From Rhynochetos jubatus (taxonomy: Eukaryota; Chordata; Aves; Eurypygiformes; Rhynochetidae), in the NCBI GenBank assembly GCA_027574665.1, contig CM050648.1:64497363-64561362 (forward strand): a DNA stretch of 64,000 bases. The letters are read 5' to 3'. Made by a program: the position numbers and the translations under genes. The notes under the pieces were generated by a model. That model was not told the origin of the DNA and did no database searches. It was given only the letters and a program-made list of their open reading frames with translations. Below, one piece after another: positions 24,661 to 37,252 of the stretch (position 1 is the first letter of the stretch; the number at the start of each line of letters is the position of its first letter).

Positions 24661-24868
24661 TAGGGCTGGAAGAGACCTGCAGGAGTTCATTCTCCTGCCC
24701 CAAGGCAAGACCACTCTAGACAGATTTTGGCTAAATTGTTCCCTAAGACCTTGTGTGATGGGGATCTGAGCCTTCCTCAGCATTCTGTTCCACTGCTCCG
24801 TGGTCTCCAGTCTAGAAAAGGTTGCCTAAAGTCTAACCCAACTCTGTCCTGCTTCGGTTTAAGACCAA
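24661..24868 (-). mobile_element. Old CR1 fragment
   Basis: The plus strand carries the reverse complement of a worn CR1 3' region. GGGCTGGAAGAGACCTGCAG is followed by TTCTCCTGCCCCAAGGCA, GATGGGGATCTGAGCCTTCC, GCATTCTGTTCCACTGCTC, GTTGCCTAAAGTCTAACCCAA and CTGCTTCGGTTTAAGACC. These follow the usual CR1 order: the 'gatggagattccacaacctc', 'ttccagtgctt' and 'cctaatgtctaacctgaatctcc' positions. No terminal repeat remains. The boundaries are approximate. Confidence 0.75.
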
Positions 24869-27521
24869 ACATCAATGCAATATTTACCTTTCAGCAAATA
24901 TGTTGAATTTATGTACATTTTAAAGGAGATATATTGATTAGGGATTTTTATCCTTACTTTACTTGAATAAGATATTTAGGAAGCTGTAATTTGCAATAAT
25001 CTCAAGCCTTTCCCCTGAATTCCTTGTTGACAGTCACTTGGAAAAGGGATAACACAAGAGCAAAGATTCATTCAGGAAACAAAAATATTCACGGGTCAAA
25101 GAGTTACGGTTTTGAGTCTAACATCCCCTTTCTCAAGTGAAATGAATGCTGCAGTTTCATACCATACCCTCAACTTCACAGCAGTGTTGGGCGGCAGAGC
25201 AGGAGCAGCTGGGCTGGTGCTGAGGGCTGGATGCGATGGGTTGGCTGGCTGGGCTGGCTGCGGGGTGGCTGGCTCTGGGACCCCAACTGGGTGAGCAGCA
25301 GGATGATTCCTGTGGATGTGTGGACCCCTTGCTGAAACCTATGCATGGCTGCTCCCAGTGCCCTGGCTCGGCGCTGCCTCGCACCCCACAAACACCTCTC
25401 TCCAACCCCACCCCTGCCAGGAGCTCCTGCCTGACCTCACAGCTGCGTTTGCGCAAGAAAATTGAACTAAATCTGATACTTGTTGCTGCCAGAGGGAAGG
25501 TTTCGGTTGTTTAAGTGTTGCGGTAGCCCTCATGCTTGGCACCGGTTCAGCTCTGCTTGTTGCTGGCCACTCATGTTAGTGAGCATCGGATACCGCACTG
25601 GACGGGAGGTGTAGCAGGGATACAAGCTGCTGGGAGGTACGGGGTGAGGCGGAGAGCAGCCGTGTCCGGGTGAAGCAGTGTTGCGTCGGTCTGGGTGGGA
25701 AAACTCTTTTGGTATATGACGAAGAGGGGTAAAACACGTGTTGCTTGTGGTGGGGAATGAACGGGTTGATTCAGCTGACTAACATCACACATCATCTGTC
25801 ACTGGTTGTTTTCATAAGCAAAGGAAATGCTTTACGTAAGTAAAGGCTTATTAAAAGCAGTAATAAATAAAACGTAAAGCAGAGAAGTTCATATCTAAGT
25901 CGGCCCACATACAGGAATGTGCATGCCCAGCTGCAAGCGCTAGAGCACTCCAACTAACAGTGCAAGGAGATGATGCCGTGTGCTATCATTAACTGCTGCT
26001 TAGAAATGTCTCACTGAGAAAATCAAGGGAAGTCATAAACCAGCAGCGAGCTGTTTATCTGCATGACTGCCACAGCAGGAGAACGCTGTTTTGCACGAGG
26101 TTTGAAATCCCAGGGAGGACAGGGTGTAAAATAAGGGATCGTTTACCCAAGATTGCAAAGTATGGTCCAACAACCCCAGCAGCCCCCAAGGGAGAAAATC
26201 TCTCATAAATGAATGATTTGCTTTCCTCCTCAGCATCACAGGGAGGTTTTGACACAAATAGAGCCTTTCTGTGCATTATCAAGATTCTGGCTGATATAAA
26301 ATGTTTGTTAAAACTTTTTAAAAGCCATTCCTGGATGTCAATAAGAGGCAGAACTCCAAGTGACTATTTGGACACCTCTGCTGCTGCTTGCTTCACGAGG
26401 ATGTGATGCCCAGTTTTGGTAGGGATGTGAATAGTTAGTTATTCCTCAGTAGCACATGGTATGGGGGAGCTACTGATGTCCTACTGCGTATGAGTATTTT
26501 CTTTAGCCTCTTGTTCAGTGACCACCTGAGCATGAGGTGCTCGCTTTGCTATGGCCAAGTGTCACCAGTGCTCTGGAGCAGCAAGCTCAAGTGCATCCAA
26601 GGTAGATAATTTAAACCCTCTCCTTTTACTGTGAGCTTTTGTCCAGGACCTTAGTACCTCACATTCCTGCGTGCTCCATGGGATGGTCAGAAGTGCCAAA
26701 GCTCTTCTCCTAAAGCCACTTTTCCATAGGTTTCTCAGTTGTAGTCTCTGCCTCCATCTACCTCAACACATCTTCACAAGTGCACTTTGCGCATAACACA
26801 TCATTTTGGTGTGTGAAGTGTTTCGTTGACCCAAGATATGCTATGGACTTTTCTAAACAGCCATAGGAAGCATGGGTATGCTTCCTATCAAGGATGCCAA
26901 TTCCTGAATTTAACACAGGCTGTGAAATTAAGTCTCCGAGGGCATGAGTGCAAATGAATCCCTGGGTTACACTGCCTGAGCTTCACCAGCATGTGTGTGC
27001 CTCCCAGTACCACACAATGCTCTTTGTTGCTGCAGGAGTACCAGTCTGGGAGAGTCTGGCTGTCCAAGAAAGATGGTGGAACAGCAGGCAGTTCAGGAAA
27101 GATGTTTAAAAAAAAAAAATTCATCAAATATGACATCATCCCAAAGTACACAAAGTTCTTTCCTGTTAAGGAAGAGCCCCAGGATCAGCACAACAATTTG
27201 GGGGGTTAAGTGCTGTTCTCCGGCTCTGAACTGCTCTGTGTGCAAGGAGCAAAGGCAGCACAGCCGTGCCAGAGCTGCTGCTGGTGTTGCCAAGCCGTGG
27301 GGCTGGAAAGCACCAATGAGACCTGCCTTCAGCAGCACAGTTGACATCTGAGTGGCAAGCTGGTGGGAAGGGAGCTCAAACCCTCAATGCCCTTGCTACG
27401 CATGGCAGGCATTTCAACAACTGCTGAAAAGCAGCTGCTGAGGGAATTCACTCAGGACAACCTACCTCTACAGAGAGCTCTCAGGAATTGGGAAGGAACA
27501 TTTATTACCGAGTTGTGTTAT
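24869..27521. other. Unique non-coding DNA
   Basis: 24.87-25.15 kb is AT-rich. 25.19-25.28 kb is a G-rich, low-complexity GGCT/GGCTG stretch that creates long overlapping frames on both strands. 25.8-27.5 kb shows no known repeat or gene. Small frames at 26888-27351 overlap on both strands and are not supported. Confidence 0.5.
26863..26888. repeat. Perfect 11-base inverted repeat with 4-base loop
   Basis: ATAGGAAGCAT (26863-26873) and ATGCTTCCTAT (26878-26888) are exact reverse complements around GGGT. The full 22 stem bases match. It is in unique DNA and its function is unknown. Confidence 0.85.
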
Positions 27522-27695
27522 TCATAGAATCATAGAATGGTTTGGGTTGGAAGGGAACTTCAATGGTCATCTAGTCCAACCCCCCTGCAGTGAGCAGGGG
27601 CATCTTCAACTAGGTCAGGTTGCTCAGAGCCCTGGGCTTGAATTTTTCCAGGGATGGGACATCTCCCATCTCTCTGGGCAACCTGTTCCAGGGAC
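27522..27695 (-). mobile_element. CR1 LINE 3' fragment
   Basis: It begins on plus with TCATAGAATCATAGAATGG, the complement of the CR1 terminal octamer repeat. TTTGGGTTGGAAGGGAACTT, CATCTAGTCCAACCCCCCTG, AGGTCAGGTTGCTCAGAGCC and CTCTGGGCAACCTGTTCCAG follow. It is cut off after about 174 bases, a short 5' truncation. The well-kept terminal repeat suggests it is younger than the 24.7-kb copy. Confidence 0.95.
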
Positions 27696-30600
27696 TCTAG
27701 TCACAACCCAGCACTTCCTCATTTTTATACCGATGTCAGCATGGCAACATTGGCAGAAATTTGCAGCTTTTAGACTAGAAAAGTCTAGCAATCTTTAGTA
27801 AGGTTTATACTCCAAACTGCCTGAAGGTAGAGAGGGTATCTACACATGTAACACATGGTCTGTTAAAGTTAGGTGAGCCAAATTCCTGCAGCTCAGACTG
27901 AATCTAGAGAGTCTGTGCCTATCCTCAAAGCGTGTTACTGGAGCCGCCCAGGTAACTTTTTGCTCCATCTTCATTAAATGTGGGAGCTCCGGAGCACATG
28001 GCCTATGTTCGCAGAGACTGAGTGTAATTGTATGTGATTTTTGACTGTGATAAAGAATCTTTAAAGACAAGATACATTAAAGAAACACAGCAGAGATAAG
28101 ATCAAAATAACTTGAAATTGGAACCCTTGAAAACTTGGCAGAGAATTCGCTTAGGAAGTTTACATGGCAGGGAGGAGTGAGATCCCCCAAATGCCAGGGA
28201 TTAAATTTCCAAAATTATTGCAGGGATATACAATAACAACTCCATAATATTTTGATTAGGAAGGAAGCAAATAACATACTGCAGGATGCTGCTGCCATAG
28301 CACACCCCTTGGCAACACCCTCATTAAAAAAAAAGAGAGAAAGAAAATAAAAAAAGAAGGAAAAACAAGGGGGTGGAAATAGTGAATCTTCCCATTTCTT
28401 AAAGATACATAGAGGTAGAATTCAATGGTTGGAGAAGGCATTTACAGGCACTCCTTCCATTACCACCATTTTCCTTCCTGAACCCATCAAACACCAACCT
28501 GTGTTTACAGAAACCCACTGTAGCCAAGTAGAAAAACTTCTCTTCAAAACCATTGCAGCCTAACTAGTCTAGCAGGCTTTTATACAAATTCTTTATTTTT
28601 CATTCCTGGTCAATCCCATTAACTCAGCACACACCTTTCACTCCTCTAGGCTCTCAGACAGTGACATGCAGCTGCCTCTTAAAGTTTGGAGAGGACAACT
28701 TGGTTTTAATGATCCGCTTCTGATAGTTTTGGGATGGAGAGCATATGAGACTGAGGTTTAAGATGCAGCCATAGCAGGAACAGTTCTTGCTTTGTGGGCT
28801 GGCTTGTTCTTGAAACCAGGTTGCTGGGTGTTAACTAGCACTATCAGTTCCTCTCTCATGAGTGCCCACCACATCACCTAAAAGAGAGAAGTGTCTGCCC
28901 AAGGCGCAGCAGGAAGGTGTTGTGTTATTCTTTCCAACCCTGCATTGTCATCACTCTCGGCATTGGAGTTCTGCTTTCATCCTGCAGGGACTTTCTTGCT
29001 GCATGTCGTGACATCCCCTAAACCTAAAACACTAAGGTAGGCCCACAGAATATTTCTGAAGAGTAGACTGGGGACTAAAATTCATAACTCTACTGATATT
29101 AAAAGTAATGAATGCAACAGAGAAATTGATTTCATGGCACATAATAATTCTCCCATATCTTATCCCAACTAATACCTAAATGTGATAGCTACCTCTCTCT
29201 TGTCTGTATGACAGGGGCTAATGATTTCATCAACCTTCTCCTGTCTAGCATCTCCCATTACTCCACAGTTGCAAGCCACCCTCTTCTCCTGAGATATCTG
29301 AATGATTAGCATTGTTAGGACAAACTCTGCTGTTTTCTGAAGCTATTGCTTAACTCCCAGTACCCATGACTTGGCGTTGAAGTCTGCTGCTTCCAACCTG
29401 AAGAAGAGCTGCTGTGTCCAAAAGCAAGTCATTGCATTTTCAGTTACATCTGTAGGTTGAACAAGAGAAGGTCCCCTTCGGTCTTGACTCACCACAAGTA
29501 TCAGTTTGTTATGATGTCTCGTTAACATCAGAGGTTTTTGAACCTGTTGGCTAGCATCACTGCTAGCTCTGAACCATTTCAATGTGGAAACCAGTGAGAG
29601 AGCGTGTGTCATGGTCTCCTGTGAGGAGTCTTATTTCAGACACACCAGCTACCTCACAGTGAGATAACAGACCTAGTAGATGCTGAAATTCCGAAGAACT
29701 GGGTTATATTCCTGACCCCTCCATTATACCGTTTGTATAATTAGACATAATGACAAGGTTCGTGCTTTGTATCTGGCATCCGGTCCTCCCACAGACTCCA
29801 GTAATGTACTGCAGCTTGATAGCTTTTCCAAGTTCTCCTCCCTAAGTATTCCTATTGCTAAATATTAAATGTCAGCAGTTAGCAAGTAAAACCACTCACA
29901 TACAAATGATATTCCAGCAGGATGCCTTCCAATCCAAAATAAACCTTTGGTCTTATTCCTGACACCTTAAAAATGTCTTTTAGCAGTAACTAATGTACTT
30001 GTAGGTCACTTTTAGAAGGACACAGGTTACAAGTTCTACTATCTTAATATCATTCTCCAAGGAGAAAGAGGCTTCAAAGTTAATTTTACCAGTCCTGAAT
30101 CCCTCATGGCGATTGTTGCAATGCTCATTGCAGAGGGAACAAAGAGAAAGGGCAATATTTTTCAGAATTACAAGAGCTGTTACAAGCATAAATTTAGACA
30201 CATTGAAAGATAGTGAGTGAAGCACAGAGGAACCCTATCTCAAGGAAGAAGAAAGACCCCCAGACAAAGAAGAATAAAGCACGTTTGCGCCTGCAGTGCA
30301 ACTTTGGTAGAACCTGGCCACCTCAGTCCAGTGGAGAACCAAACTAGCCAAAGCTCCTCAAAAGTCATCGGCATCAAAATTTTCACTGGCGAGCATGCAC
30401 ACCCCAAGTTTCACTACTGCCTCGCAGAGAGGGAATGGAATATCTCAACACCTGTCAGACCTACAGCTGTTGTCAGGGCAGCAGCCCATGTCCCTAGGAA
30501 GCAGGAGGAGGCTTTTTCACAGGATAAAGCCATTCATGTGGGCCTTGTGGTGATGCCATCCAGCATGCTTTTGACACCAACACTCATCTACTCCCACCAC

Positions 30601-33507
30601 GAGCCTTTTCATGGAGCTCAGACAGGAAAACCTAACCTACAGAAGAATTCCCCTGAGCAGCTGGGTGTCCCGGGCATGCTCGTGGTACTCCCAACATACA
30701 CACCAGCCTGTGGTTTGGCACAGCGCAAAGAAGCCGTGTCACTTTATTATTCAACATTTACAATTGTCAGGAATGCTGGCCACACCTAAATCCTCTTGTG
30801 GCTCTGGGCTTTAATTAGCAACATGTTCAAATACTTTCAGTGCTTCTAGAGGATAGCTATAGGTGCCTGCAGATAATGCTGGATGGTGCTGGCAGCCCCA
30901 TCTGTAAGGGGAAATGTAGCTGGGTGTTAGTGAATGTCACAGGTACTTAGCATCACTCGAACAAGCTAAAGAATTAATTTCTATCAACATCTCTATTTAT
31001 AGAATCTCTGAATATTTTACAAAGGAACAACAGTGGTAAGTCAGTAACAAAGAAAGACAGGAAAAGGAGGTGTTTAGACCACTTGAAACTTGCACGAAAC
31101 TATTGTGGCTAATTAGCATGAAATCAGGAACTAAAGGTAATGAGGCTGAAGTCAGCTTCCTCCACATCATGCCAAAGCTTGACCCCAGAAATAAGGAGGT
31201 ACAAATGGAACAAGTGCGGAGGAGCACTCATGTGAAGAACCTCCAGCTGCACACCTCGCTGCGCTTACTTTCCACCTTTGCAGAAACCTCTTCCCAGTGC
31301 AGGATCAGGCCAGTGCCAGCAGCACAACAGTGACCCTTCTCCAGTACGCAGTGCCGTTCACTGCTCCAAGCAATGCGCTTGTCTTCCCTCGTGTTTTTTC
31401 TCCTTCTATGCCTTCTGAGAATGGGTATTGCCTGGACATGAGCAGTTCCTGGGCAGGGGGTAGCTGTTTGGCTGCCTGCATGGGTACAGGGCTGGCACAG
31501 AGCACCTGCGCTGCAGCTACCAGCAGTAGCCGTGCTTCTGCTCTGGCGGGGAGCTGTTATCTTATAAAAATCACAGCTCTTGGAAACAACATCTCACATG
31601 TTATGAGAAATGCCTTCCTTACAGGCTGCCACATTATCTGAATAAAAATGTATTCATTTATCTTATCTTGCATTTTAATATTACGAGCTGCAACATCTCA
31701 GCATGGGTGGTTTTTTTTTTTCCCTTTGCTTCGGTTGATAATTTTGCTAATTTTTCCATCTAAATTAAGCCACATAATGCTTAGGAACACAAAGCAGTTG
31801 CATTACGCTGTGTATTACAGAAACGTTGAATAAAGACTAAGAGGAAATCCTTTTGTGATAATGGTCAGCTGTCTTTCTTGTAGGAAGAAAATAGGAAGGT
31901 ATTGGGAATACGGCAGGACTTTTTCCTCTGCAGAATCAGGAAACTTTGGTGAAGGGAGCTAGAGTTGGTCCACCCAGGCAGAGTACTTGGAGGGTCATTG
32001 TCAGTAAGGCTGCTGATGGCTTGTCTCTTGTTTCCTCCAAACCTGTATCCCTAGACCCAGTGTAATGACTGGGGAAGAGCATCACAGAGACAAACTCATC
32101 CCTTAGAATTAGTGGGCAATCTGTGGGGCGCTGGGGATGTGTTTTGAGCCCAATGGGAGGTAAGCCTGTAGTGAAAGTGCCCTCTGTAGGAGCCAAACTT
32201 CAGTGCTGTCTCTTAGAGACCTATGGCTGAAAGGAGAGTCTATGTAAGCTTTGAGAGAGGGGTTGTTTCCTTTTAATTTCTTATTTTGTGTGGCTGCACA
32301 GGAGATATATAGACCCCATGGAATGCAGAGACCTGGGCAGTAACAGACTGCAAATAGGACTAGCTGGACCTGACTTTGAGAAAAGGAGGCAGGTTTCTCT
32401 CACAGGGCTGGAGGCTCAACCACCTGATTAAGTGTTTGCTGTATCAAAATTGTGTCACCAAAGATCTGTGACCCCGGGACTTGCTCTATATTGTGTTAGC
32501 AATGCAAGTGGATTTAGCAGCACATATAAATTTATCATATCAAGCATGCGATTTATTCGCATTTATTGAGCCTTATCTTACCTCTAATTGGATATTTTCA
32601 ACACCAACACGAATATTTCCATACACACTTTGTTTCTATGTGAATGAACAATCCTCATGAAGTAATGGAGAAAAAAAAATCACCCCTTATTTTTGGCACT
32701 TCCTTTCTTTCTATAGAGAACTTGATGAGAGGAGGCTGGCATAATCAACTCAGCATCTCTGTTCCAGCCACACTGTAAGGTTACCATATAAACAAAAGCA
32801 TAATTTGGACACACATTTTTGCCTTCAAGGAATAAATGCCCCCCAAATGCCACCTGCCACCACAGCAAGAGGATTTTGATCTTCTCCTTTTGAACAACAG
32901 CAGGTGAAAAACCCTCAAAAGCAGGAAAATCAAAGCAAAAGCCTTCCACGAGAGGGTATGCTTCAGGATGGTCTATTTTACAGACTAGAGAGCAATTTCA
33001 GGAGAGGGGCTCTTTGGATCTGTGCAGAAGGGCAGCTCTCCCGTTCCTCTCCTGTGGGGGTGCAGCAGTCTCCCCTCCCATGGGTGCACCCTGCCAGCCC
33101 CCTGGCAAACACAGTGCCTGCAGCCAGCGCGTCCACCTTGCTCACATTACTTGTCGCACCTACACACCAAGCCCATGCTGGAACAAAACTGAAACTTAGA
33201 AGGTTCATGAAAACTGTTGTTGTTTTTTTTAAAGTAAATTACATATAAGGAAAATACCTGAGACACAGTGACTTGTTTTCTTTTTAATTAGCAATTATGG
33301 TTGCTAATAAAAGCAATGCCAAAATAATTGTGTCATGGTACAAAAGTATTGCATATATTTCTCTGTGACAGAAAAACAAGAATATGACCTCCAGTCATAG
33401 TTCCAGAAGATGTAATGCTTTACTAATACTTTTTCAGGGCTTAATTCAACATGTATATGAGAGGAAACTGTAGCTTTTGATATATGATGCAGGACACCAC
33501 GTCACAT
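27696..33507. other. Unique non-coding DNA
   Basis: No repeat family is recognised in this 5.8-kb stretch beyond low-complexity tracts. It contains the longest stop-free frame of the window (30217-30789 on plus, about 190 codons, starting at GTG directly after a TGA), which has no recognisable domain. 28.5-30.2 kb is AT-rich and featureless. 33.2-33.5 kb just before the LTR is AT-rich. Confidence 0.5.
28326..28379. repeat. Purine-rich low-complexity tract
   Basis: An A/G tract (AAAGAGAGAAAGAAAATAAA... to ...AAGGGGGTGG) with only single T and C interruptions on the plus strand. Confidence 0.7.
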
Positions 33508-34308
33508 TGTGCTGGGTTTAGTCAGGAAAGCGTTAACTCTTTTCACAGTGGCTGGTATGAGGCTATGTTCCTGGATTTATGCTGAGAAAAGTACTGATAA
33601 TGTGTCTTCTTAACTGTTGCTGGGGAATGCTTGCACCAAATTCAAGATCTTCCTCTTAGGTTCTGATACTGCGGCTGTGTTCCCAACTCTCTCTCACTAC
33701 AGGCAGTGTGGGGACACACACAGTTCAGACAGCTGACCCAGACTGACCGAAGGGGTATTTCATTCCACAGTACGTCATGCTCGGTACATAAGCGGGGAGT
33801 GGGCTCAGGGGCTGTAACTCTTTGACTCTCTCCTTAACTCTGTTTTGCTCGTTTGCTAACTCCCCTGTTAGCTCCTTAATTTCTTTGCTAACTCTTTTGC
33901 TAATTCTTTTTCTTGCTTGTTGGTTTGTGAGTTGGTGGGTCGGTTGCCTTTCCAGGTCGTGCTGTCGCTGATAAGGTTTGCTCAGACTCGGCTGTGATCA
34001 CTCTCAGGCTCTGGCTCTCGGGCTCTCTGGCTCTGACTCTCACTACTCGGGACCTGGCTGTGCATCAGTTGGCAGGTGGTGAGCAACCGTATCATATGTT
34101 TTATTTTCTATTATTTTAATTACTTATTATTAGTAGTGTTGTTACATGTATTATTCACTTATATTCAATTAGTAAATAGTTCTTATCTATATTCTACAAG
34201 CTTCCTTGTCTTTTTCCTCTGATTCTCCCCCTCCTCTGGAGGAAGCTGGGGGGCAGAGGTGTGAGAGCAGCTTCGTGGTATTTTGCTGGCTGGTGTTAAA
34301 CCACGACA
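33508..34308 (+). mobile_element. Solo ERVL-like LTR, 801 bp
   Basis: A single long terminal repeat from an old endogenous retrovirus, with no internal coding sequence beside it. It starts TGTGCTGGGTTTAG and ends TTAAACCACGACA, giving the TG...CA termini. Flanks are CACAT on the left (33503-33507) and CACGT on the right (34309-34313). This is a 5-bp target-site duplication with one change at a CpG, and 5 bp is the ERVL size. Inside are the family-typical GACAGCTGACCC and GGGGTATTTCATTCC blocks, a TATA-like TACATAAG at 33785, a tandem TTTGCTAACTC region and a CT-rich GGCTCT region. The solo form implies recombination between the two original LTRs. No viral gene is present. Confidence 0.9.
33785..33792 (+). 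promoter_or_regulatory. TATA-like box of the LTR
   Basis: TACATAAG lies about 35 bases downstream of the GACAGCTGACCC block, where related LTRs carry a TATATAAA-like box. It is likely the former viral promoter, now mutated. There is no evidence that it is active. Confidence 0.4.
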
Positions 34309-37090
34309 CACGTAAAGATGCAGCAAGAGATCACAACAGTCCCTTTTCTTAGAGTTGCAATGCAATTTGCCAAAGAACCAGCTTCATGTGATCTCACATT
34401 CCTCTGTTTCTTTTGTTTTTCAAATCTTCTTTGTATGTTAAAATATAATCTGTAATTCTGTTGGTATGGATTTCCTATGCTTAGTGCCTTCATGTAGGCA
34501 CTTCTCTGACCATTTACTCAGGGAAGACTGTTTAGCCAAATAGTCTTTTTTTAAGAATAAAAGAAAAGCACATTCTCCACAAAAGCTAATTCATGCAGCA
34601 TGACTCTTTGAATATATATCGTTGAGCAATACAAAAGTGTTGGAAGTGGCACAAAAGATCCTTGAAAACACTTCTAATTGATTAATTCAGCAGGGCATCA
34701 CCGTGGAAATGATTGATTTTAGTCTAGCAGACCACCCTCTGACCTTTTCAGAGACTCTGTTGATTGGTACTTGAATGGACAAATTTGAATACAAATGGCA
34801 ATATGATAATAACACCCAGATTCTTCAAAGTGAAGTTTTCCCATAATTTTCTTGTTTCAGATTGACTAGAATGGGTTAAAGATGGCCCAAAGATCAAAGC
34901 ATTTTTTAAAAAATGCATCTTTCCAACAGTGACAACATTAATGTTTGTAGTAATGACTGATGTCAAATGACTATTCTGATTGACAAGGAAAGGGTGACTG
35001 TGTTCTCCTCAGGCAATGATGAGATGTAGCAAACAGGGCAATAAGAACTATCAGAAAGGGCAGATAAAACCACCATAGTAGATTTTTCTGAGATCATGTA
35101 GTTAGGTTTCCTGTTTTATCTGGATTTGCTGCAGCTTTTGCAAAGCAAACCAAGGGCGTGTACATTACCAATGCTTACTTAAGCTGCCTTTACTTTGCCA
35201 ATCAACATAAAAAATGTTAGTGACATGGGCTGATATTTCTGCTGCTCAGCTGGAGTTTGGGGGGCAGGTGATAGCTGCACTGAAAGCATACAATTATGAA
35301 ATACTGACATGAGAAATGTGAAGGACTATTTATAGGTGCTTGATCCTCCAGGTTCGGTTCAGAGAAGCTCCCGCTGCAGCTCCGACCCACCCTGAGAAGC
35401 CATGCAGACCTGCTGCAAAGAGAGGTGGTTTTATTGCCCCTCCTTCAGCAGGATAATGCTTGAACATGGCTTGTGATTTTAAAAATAACCATTTTGTTGT
35501 GCTTCCAGCGTATTCATGTGAAATATTGAAGTGCTGATGGCAGAGAAGGCAGGCAGTGGCTGTGAAGGAGCCCCTTACTCCCTGGGAGGAGGATCACCAC
35601 TGTCTCCTGCCCTAAGGAAACCGCTTCTTGATGAACTTGCAGTTTTTTGGAAGCTGCTTGGCTTCTCTGGGCCCCTGCCCTGAGCCCAGCTGTGGAAGCG
35701 GCATGGATTTCACACAGAGACATCTACAACAGGGCAATTGAGCTGTTGAGGGCTCCAACCCCCAGTCTGAGAGGGAAGGCAGCCTTTTTCCTTCTCAACA
35801 TCCCCAATACAACATTAAATACATGGTTGGCTTGTGCTTGCTGGGACCTGCCTAGAATACCCAGTACTGCAAGAAGGGAAAGCATGCAAACTCGTGCCCA
35901 TCAAAGGTATTTAGGTACCTTCAGCTGGTAACTGCAAAGGGACTTTGGTACTTTGGCATCTTCTGAGGGTCTAAACCTGCTAATGTGGTTTCTCTTCACA
36001 GCTTCCAGTGGGGACTGGCTTTGATCAGCTCGTCTGTATTGTCAAACCCAACCTGTGCCATCAGGCCCTGTAACTGTGGAATATTTCACTAAACAAGTTG
36101 CAAGTGTTTCTTCAGATATCACAGTCAGGGCTTATTTAGGCTGCTGGGGCTCAGTATTATATGCGTTTGTTTGTCTCAAAACTTACCACCCTGTTCTCTG
36201 CAATCTCAGCTCTTATTTATAAACGTGTTCAAAATCTCTTACCCTTGTGGTCGTAACGTAAACTGTGAAAATTATTCAGAGTGTAACCAAGCAACATCTG
36301 CCCAAGCTATGAGCTGCTTCAGGAGCTAGCAGTACAGATGTTCCTGGCGAGCACCAAACGGTCCCCTCTCCTCTGCCCCACAGAAATGAGCACTAGGAAG
36401 TGCAGATGATCGATCACCTCCTACGTACCCAAGAACATTTCCTAGCAAATGACCTGAGCAGCCAGTATTTCACTTTGGTGCGATGAGTAGCACCTCCTGG
36501 AGGAGTTCATCCTTATGCTTCACCCGCTGGCCCATCAGCTGAGAGGAAAGGGCAGCATGGTGGGATGGCACAGGACCGCTCCACACTGGGAATCAAGCAT
36601 TTCTCATGGGGACTCCTCCCTGCCAGTCTGCTGCCTTTCCCTGTGGCTGTTGCTCACTGTGCAGGGGGGGCCACGTGGCTGGCAAAACGTTGTGATGCTT
36701 TTCTCCTTATCTTCTACCCATGCCTTCGGGCTGGACCGATTAGCTCTGCATCCCACAGGCATATTGCACAGAAATGGCTTTTTTGTGCAATCCCCCTTCA
36801 GGTCTCTCCTGTGAGGGCTGTGGCAGCCCACCTTTCATTATTCAGCATCTCTGCCTTCTTAGGATTGCAAAATTTCAATAATTTCCTTCCACCCACCCCC
36901 CTATATTACAGGTGCATAAGAAGCACCACGAAAGTATGTGCCTGAGTCAAGCTCCCAAGTTAGTTAGTTAGCAGTCAGACACGTTCATGAAATTGTACAC
37001 AGGGCAATCAGAAATGGCTTAACCCAGCTTATCACCACAAGCAGAGTGTTAATGAGCAATAATTAGTTCACTCAAGAGCTGTGGGCTTAC

Positions 37091-37252
37091 CTCATGTACT
37101 CAAAAAGGAGTGTGCTTCTAATATAACACCAATATTCATTACGGAGATATCGTCAGCTAACTTGATGCTCATGTCAGCATCAAGAAGATGTTGCAGTTTC
37201 TCAATTCCTGCTGAAAGACTTGCTGAAATACTTTGGTGTTTCTGTAGAGCGT
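37091..37252 (-). CDS. Candidate coding exon, unknown protein
   Basis: On minus, an acceptor (GGTCTCTTTAATACACCCAG) ends at 37253 and a very good donor GAG|GTAAGC lies at 37091/37090, bounding 162 bases. Entering in phase 1, the frame is open until a TGA one base before the donor. The peptide runs ALQKHQSISASLSAG, continues into IEKLQHLLDADMSIKLADD and ends EAHSFLST. It has helix-like spacing of L, I and charged residues and no low complexity. The surrounding DNA is AT-rich, so an open frame here is less expected. The stop beside the donor would make it the last coding exon, or a decayed or chance frame. Its entry phase matches the exit phase of the candidate at 44579-44660. The family is not recognised. 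Confidence 0.25.

Noticed and set aside
25157-25542. Frames of up to 99 codons on both strands near 25.3 kb
   Set aside because: The GGCT-rich low-complexity tract explains the lack of stops on both strands.
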